Positions 60,601 through 64,000 of a stretch of 64,000 nt of DNA are shown here, piece by piece. The DNA comes from Mytilus galloprovincialis. Its lineage: Eukaryota > Mollusca > Bivalvia > Mytilida > Mytilidae. Position 1 is the first letter of the stretch. Every line of letters starts with the position of its first letter. The translations under genes and the position numbers were made by a program. The stretch covers positions 96,801,743 through 96,865,742 of the forward strand of contig NC_134839.1 of assembly GCF_965363235.1 (NCBI RefSeq). The letters are read 5' to 3'. The notes beneath the pieces are model-generated. The model saw only the letters and a program-made list of their open reading frames with translations. It was not told the DNA's origin and made no database searches.

Positions 60601-62637
60601 GGTGTCTAAGATCTTTTCTTGATTGTTTTTCATCAGGAAGCACAAACTCGTTTTTATTATTCATATTTATTTCATAAATACCTGAAATATAGATCTTGTA
60701 TATAAACTTGCTGTATTAACTGAGTTTACTAACAGGTTGAATGTTCCTTTGTTTAGCAAGGATAGTGGTACACCAAGGTCACAATTGTTAATTTCCAAAT
60801 TTACAGTACGCACAAAACATTGTCCATTTGATACACAATAACAGTCCGGCGTAGATGAGCAGGAGGTCTTTGTCTGAAAAATACATTAAAAGCTGCAACT
60901 AATATAAAAACGAACTCTTTTTGAAGAAACAGAAAGACTTCAGTATTTAAAGATAATGGTTTAAAAGAGTCCTTTTATTTATAAAAAAATATATTTTATA
61001 TTGAAAACATATACAATTGTTACCTTGTGAACTTTCTGAATGATATGTATTATAGAAATTTCATAACGTTAATATTTTTGTCACCTCTACTTATCGTTGA
61101 CAGTAAGTGGTTTGCTTAAATTTTGTTCGACGTGTGAACGGAACGTTATTTAGTATTGAATATTAACTCACCATCGAAAAGGAATCAACATGTGTTCTAT
61201 ATTTGATTTCACCAGTTTCATTTAATACAATTTCTATGGAAATATTTTCGATACCGCTGTGAAGATCTTGGAATATCAACGGAAATCTAAAAATGAAATT
61301 TCAGTTTAGAATTAACAAACATTTGTAGCAACAAGATGTAAACGTAACTATTACAGTGTGTCTCTTAAGTAATGACGAATAATATATACATATGTAAATA
61401 TTAATTTTTATATCAACTTAACATTCACACACACACAAACACACACACACAAGTATTTGGTACATAGAAACCTGGTTTTGAATTAATTATACTGCTGTTT
61501 GTACATATTTATTTTTCTTTTGGTTTATTGCAATAATGGTGTTTGTTTGTCATGAAATTATAGGTTTATTGCCCCTTGGAATGTCTCTTTCTTAAAATAC
61601 AATCAAACGACAAAATTAAAAAGCAGTTGATTCATTCATCCTTTCGCCTACATAAAAAAGTAATTTTTTTAAAAATTATTAAGCATATTTGCTTAAACTT
61701 AACAAAAACGCCTTTCATACTTTAAATAACAATATTGCAGCGTAATGCAATTTTAATACCTGGTTGAAAAAACTGTTTTACCATCCTCTATGTTGTACTG
61801 AATATCATTGATAAAATTATCAGGACCACTTTTATCAAAATGTAGCAATGAAGTCTTTGTTTGGTTGTTCCCCATAACATCAGAGGCTCGAATCCAAATT
61901 TGCAATATGTCACCATCGGATACTGTTCCAGTTGTCATGTGTACTGCTGTGGATTCCGTTAATGGTAATATTTCAAACCATCCAGTTGCTGGCGTCTGTG
62001 ATTTCTTTGAACCGACAACTTCATAGACTAATTCAAATCTGGTGATACCATTGATGTTATCAATAGCATCTAATGTTCTTGTGCCTTCGTGATCGTCAAA
62101 GTCAGAAAGAATACGTTTATATCCATGACGTAAAATGTTGTCACTTGCTCTTGGTTCATAATGTAACACATTAGCTAGAAAATGACCATCAGAATGATTC
62201 TGATTTGAGAATAGTCCTTCCCATGTAACGTTGATAATACTTATACCAGTAGGGCTGTAAACAGTCTGCCATGTGTAGTTTGTTTGAACCTCCGCAGATA
62301 AAACAAACAGTCGTCTGGACTCGTTTACAGAAACATCAGATGTTTTATCGTATATAACGATGCGTCGGACATATTCTGAATTATTGGCGTTGTCATTTAT
62401 TTCTAATATGCACGAGTAAACTCCTGATATATCTGGGGTGAATTGTAGGTTTGATAAATTCGACTCTGGTAAAAATTCTTTAAGAAATAAGGGTTTAGGA
62501 TTTGTTATGTTAGTAATTTGTGGTTCCATCAGTCCATCCTTATCCAACACGTAATCCAACTTCCAAACTTCGAACGTAAACTTATGAATTCCTGAAATCT
62601 TATCTTCCCAACCAGACCAATAAGGTTTGATAGGTGT
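48232..62637 (-). CDS. Large modular type I membrane receptor, 15 exons in window (gene span)
   Basis: Fifteen minus-strand exons with GT-AG borders join without a phase conflict to 4,095 coding bases (1,364 residues and a stop). From the N-terminal side: module A (exon 878 bp, 115, 192, 37, then a fibronectin-III-like exon of 282), an EGF-like exon (105), then exons of 282, 112 and 208. Module B repeats the pattern 878, 115, 192, 34, FN3-like 291, and a last exon of 374 carries a membrane segment, cytoplasmic tail and stop. Module exons have the same lengths, phases and motifs, so the gene grew by internal duplication. The extracellular part has many NxS/T sites. The tail is short, basic near the membrane and proline-rich at its end; no kinase or known signalling domain was seen. 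The start lies beyond the right edge. I do not recognise the family; adhesion or immune recognition is a guess from architecture. Confidence 0.85.
49229..49519 (-). CDS. Receptor, fibronectin-III-like exon of module B
   Basis: Acceptor gtttcag before 49519, donor ccag|gtaaca at 49229. 97 codons: SPSSVSFINKT, VTLQWIHPPTCY, ITGLSSGVSYSVEMYTEYGN, the W and Y/L positions of an FN3 fold. Phase 1 on both sides allows module shuffling. Same design as the exon at 58210-58491. Confidence 0.85.
49675..49800 (+). repeat. Repeat C end fragment in a receptor intron
   Basis: Blocks ctagatacccataggatg, a gacgac tract and agctcacttgg match the last part of repeat C. Confidence 0.55.
50746..50779 (-). CDS. 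Receptor, micro-exon of module B
   Basis: 34 bases between cag and gtaagtatg, encoding IDVKNVVGINE plus one base. Counterpart of the 37-base exon at 60080-60116 (AGAVELFKGIDE). Its phase links exon 51081-51272 to the FN3-like exon. Confidence 0.75.
51081..51272 (-). CDS. Receptor, 192-bp cysteine-bearing exon of module B
   Basis: Acceptor tttacag, donor gaa|gtaaac. Encodes NKTYCNQDPDCYCVPMGLC and SSSNTAGLNTTSMFE. Same length and cysteine pattern (YC..DPDCYCV..G.C) as the exon at 60682-60873 (SC..TPDCYCV..GQC). Confidence 0.85.
51652..51766 (-). CDS. Receptor, 115-bp exon of module B
   Basis: Acceptor ttacag, donor acg|gtaaat. Encodes FTVITQDLHSGCTNVSIQL and ends KIMEIT; it matches the exon at 61172-61286 (FPLIFQDLHSGIENISIEI). 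Confidence 0.85.
51767..53243. other. Receptor intron (module B)
   Basis: AT-rich intron. An R1 core fragment (gtgtggtatgagtgccaatg, agacaactatc) is at about 53143-53173, directly next to the duplicated 20-bp exon end. Nothing else recognised. Confidence 0.4.
53244..54121 (-). CDS. Receptor, 878-bp main exon of module B
   Basis: Acceptor ttgacag, donor gcag|gtatgt. Encodes 292 residues starting TKFRPSWSDWMDTLSGVYRY, with FEVWKM, GVYSCILEINDKANNSEYVRR, YDKTS, GLFSN, LPQYDDKDGDRTISSI and IWIRAFDIM. The first part, with a WxxW start and a YxC motif, may be Ig-like, but this is uncertain. Every landmark recurs in the same order in the 878-bp exon at 61760-62637. Just past the donor lies a 20-bp duplication of the exon end (see findings). 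Confidence 0.9.
54463..54670 (-). CDS. Receptor, 208-bp exon
   Basis: Acceptor ttttttag before 54670, donor acg|gtatac at 54463. Encodes FLITFNVKSGGNRQLINIGD, FYIGSYVTQNLEY, FHCTQNPLC and MELIKDVTT in phase between exons 55506-55617 and 53244-54121. The reading frame differs from the longest open frame at this place, which is a shadow. Confidence 0.8.
55506..55617 (-). CDS. Receptor, 112-bp exon
   Basis: Acceptor attgcag before 55617, donor aatc|gtaag. Encodes GDNVTVVPCSNISDLNP then KLHCVIQLEKQFDLSSGES. Two cysteines. Too short for an ORF scan. Confidence 0.8.
56202..56483 (-). CDS. Receptor, 282-bp exon after the EGF-like exon
   Basis: Acceptor atttcag before 56483, donor aag|gtaggg. Encodes DEVYRPELLRIKSTLTSID, SVLINATHNSTWSNLDEFDI and YMKSARFGIVQGNVQIMHK. 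Upstream open frame before the acceptor belongs to the intron. No family recognised; beta-rich and glycosylation-prone. Confidence 0.8.
57157..57261 (-). CDS. Receptor, EGF-like exon
   Basis: Acceptor tgttgcag before 57261, donor ata|gtaagt. 35 codons with six cysteines: FCSHLQPCYPGNCQ, DGCLCSSRFGGDTC, the C-C-C-CxC-C order of EGF domains. Phase 1 at both ends, as usual for shuffled EGF exons. Confidence 0.85.
57935..58060 (-). repeat. R2 fragment, inverted, in a receptor intron
   Basis: Complement of R2 blocks: atgacagttgttattcattt, ccatttgatttttgactttc, ttttccttggagttcagca. Confidence 0.65.
58210..58491 (-). CDS. Receptor, fibronectin-III-like exon of module A
   Basis: Acceptor cttacag before 58491, donor cca|gtaag at 58210. 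94 codons: SPSAISVVNKTNSQITIMW, PTCYIRHVFVIIF, FDGLSPGTKYNVDIYTQYGN. The same landmarks as the exon at 49229-49519. Confidence 0.85.
58492..60079. other. Receptor intron with R1 copy and hairpin element
   Basis: R1-like sequence at 59105-59330 (blocks accagtgagacaac, caacaatgagaaaaac, agtcggttataaaaggccc). Palindromic hairpin at 59836-59930. An (AT)n run is near 59080-59096. The frame 59346-59654 has no known features and is not called. Confidence 0.45.
59836..59930. mobile_element. Palindromic hairpin element 1, second copy
   Basis: Palindrome from attatcattgatcatctc to gagatgatcaacgataat with tttctcgctttcgcc inside. Same length (95 bp) and termini as the element at 44713-44807. Confidence 0.7.
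60080..60116 (-). CDS. Receptor, micro-exon of module A
   Basis: 37 bases between tctag and gtaagt, encoding AGAVELFKGIDE plus one base; pairs with the 34-base micro-exon of module B. Confidence 0.75.
60170..60430 (+). mobile_element. tRNA-derived SINE candidate in a receptor intron
   Basis: A B-box-like word gattcgatcccc follows a tRNA-like head (gatcgttgtagcgttttcg). Downstream is a body with ggacacaggcgtttctgcc and gaaactctgactcag. No clear tail repeat; family not identified. Confidence 0.5.
60682..60873 (-). CDS. Receptor, 192-bp cysteine-bearing exon of module A
   Basis: Acceptor tttcag, donor cag|gtattt. Encodes TKTSCSSTPDCYCVSNGQCF and CDLGVPLSLLNKGTFNL, ending SLYTRSIFQ; same length as its module B partner. 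Confidence 0.85.
61172..61286 (-). CDS. Receptor, 115-bp exon of module A
   Basis: Acceptor ttttag, donor atg|gtgagt. Encodes FPLIFQDLHSGIENISIEIV and ends VDSFSM; counterpart of 51652-51766. Confidence 0.85.
61430..61453. repeat. CA microsatellite in a receptor intron
   Basis: Interrupted (CA)n tract between exons 61172-61286 and 61760-62637. Confidence 0.8.
61760..62637 (-). CDS. Receptor, 878-bp main exon of module A (first exon visible)
   Basis: Acceptor ctccag before 62637, donor ccag|gtatta at 61760. Encodes TPIKPYWSGWEDKISGIHKF, FEVWKL, GVYSCILEINDNANNSEYVRR, YDKTS, GLFSN, ILSDFDDHEGTRTLD and IWIRASDVM. It begins in phase 0 at an acceptor, so an upstream exon (probably like 54463-54670) must exist beyond what could be recognised. 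The ATG-like start a few codons upstream lies in the intron. Confidence 0.9.
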
Positions 62638-64000
62638 CTGGAGTGAAGTCAAAATAAGTTATGATATCAGTTTTAATTCTATTTTTTTATGATAATGTTT
62701 TAATTATCATAAAGAATTGGTCTATCTTAAAGGCCTTTGGTGATTATTCTATATACATTTTGATTGGTTTTACTATGTTTGAAAAACAATTAAGGCACTG
62801 GCTACGGTTACATGGAAATGTAACAATAATAAAAATATTATTGTTACATTGGAGACTAAATGCCGGAATGCATGGTTGGATGAGGACCTGATTAATTACG
62901 AATGTAACAATAACTATTGAGGCTACGGTTACATAGCGTTATTGTTACATGAAAAACAGCAATGTACGATGGGGACTTGTAATATGTACTAAATAATAAA
63001 AGTTTAAGACATTTATTTTATATTTACAATACATACAATGTCTTTATTTTTTTTTATTTACAATGACAGTTTATAAATATCCAGTAAGTGGTTTTTGGAG
63101 CATGTTTAAGCCCGACACATCATTTTGACGAATCCACTCCAAGCAGCCATCACACACCAGTAATAAGGGGGCAGGACCTTTTTCGGGATGCGGGATCGGG
63201 TGTTGTTTTAAGCTCGGGATATCGAGATTGATCTTTCGGGATGTCGGGATTTATTTTTTTTTTAATTCGGGACCTCGGGACTTCATGTTTTTAAGCCCGG
63301 GATTTCGGGATCAGGACCCCTCCTACCCTCCGCTGTGAACGTCTGTATCGCATACCGTGCAATTCAATTCTGCGATATTCCTTTTAGAAGATCAGGAAAT
63401 CTTTAATGTTACAAATGGAAGTTTTTAACGACCTTGACTGGCTATACAGCCCTTGCACGGTCGGTCTTTAATGTTTGCCATGCTTTCGGTGAGAAATACT
63501 ATTTTACTCTCGCAATGTTGATATTCTCATCCGATCTTTTGGTTGAAAGCATGTGGTGTAGTTTCATGTTGTCTTTCAATATGATTGCATTGCCGTCCAT
63601 TACGGATGTTAGGTTTACCTCAGATTTCAGTATCCAACTTAGCAATTAACAAACTTTGCTTCAGTTGATGTATCAATTTTTTAGAGTTGCTTTTGTATAG
63701 AGCTATAGCTATAGAGCTGTATGAAATTTGTGTCTTGATATTGTTTCATTTTCGTTTCAAACGCATCCCAAGTTTTTCATCCAAAACTAAATTGGTAAAA
63801 TAAATCTCTGCATCCATTGTTCAAAGTATATAATGACAGTAATAAGAGAAGGTGTGCAATTAAATACTTCAAAAAGTGAACACTTTATCAGCCCAAGTTC
63901 TCAACAACAAACTATATTTTTCGCATTCATTTTGACACTGCTAATCTGAGGTATTTTTATTACCTTTAAGATTAATATGTAAAACTACTTAAACATCATT
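62638..64000. other. Upstream intron or flank of the receptor gene
   Basis: Contains a perfect 14-bp-arm hairpin (62817-62850), a cgggat-rich repeat at 63160-63310, and a segment at 63430-63650 that I recall as a dispersed bivalve repeat (cttgactggctatacagccc, atgctttcggtgagaaatac). No further receptor exon was recognised. Confidence 0.4.

Noticed and set aside
1-64000. CRISPR arrays, operons or bacterial systems
   Set aside because: Introns, SINEs and retroelements show a eukaryotic genome; the tandem repeats found lack spacer structure of CRISPR.

Overview
The window is AT-rich eukaryotic DNA, very probably from a marine bivalve of the mussel (Mytilus) type. The reasons are short exons with consensus GT-AG introns, long gene-poor stretches, and many copies of interspersed repeats that I recognise by eye as typical of mussel genomes. 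One such repeat carries the core tgattgccaatgagacaac. The species assignment is inference from memory of these families; no database was searched.

Four host protein genes can be supported. (1) A coiled-coil protein on the minus strand at 1469-2861 starts here and leaves the exon at a consensus donor. (2) An MRH-domain (mannose-6-phosphate-receptor-like) secretory protein on the minus strand is spread over four small exons between 34361 and 36890. It is visible only by joining exons whose phases agree. (3) A single-exon Yellow/major-royal-jelly family protein lies on the plus strand at 39165-40448, with a signal peptide and a hydrophobic C-terminal tail. (4) A large modular type I membrane receptor on the minus strand runs from 62637 down to 48232. 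Fifteen exons are recognised, all with compatible phases, giving 1,364 residues in the window with the 5' part off the right edge. It holds two copies of one long module, each closed by a fibronectin-III-like exon, with an EGF-like exon between them and a final exon with a membrane segment and cytoplasmic tail.

The rest is mostly repeats. Two decayed Penelope-like reverse transcriptase copies lie at 7745-8460 and 30867-32359, with scattered 3' tails. A 4.09 kb foldback element at 17209-21297 has about 1.16 kb inverted arms, built partly of 21-bp tandem units, and sits inside an older repeat with a TA target duplication. A near-identical tandem triplication of about 1,674 bp (22369-27394) runs into a second foldback structure (26958-29035). 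Two arrays of a 12-bp motif in higher-order arrangement face opposite ways (21831-22092 and 33573-33815). Three palindromic hairpin elements cluster at 44.7-45.4 kb, and tRNA-derived SINE candidates occur at 35.7 and 60.2 kb.

Repeat families are named here as follows. R1 is the SINE-like repeat with the gccaatgagacaac core. R2 is the repeat with gaactccgaggaaaattc. A is the repeat with catcagtgacgctc. B is the 3' region of the first RT family. C is the repeat ending in caggtgagctaaaa. D is the repeat interrupted by the foldback element. The genes do not form a functional cluster; three of them (MRH protein, Yellow-like protein, receptor) look secreted or membrane-bound.
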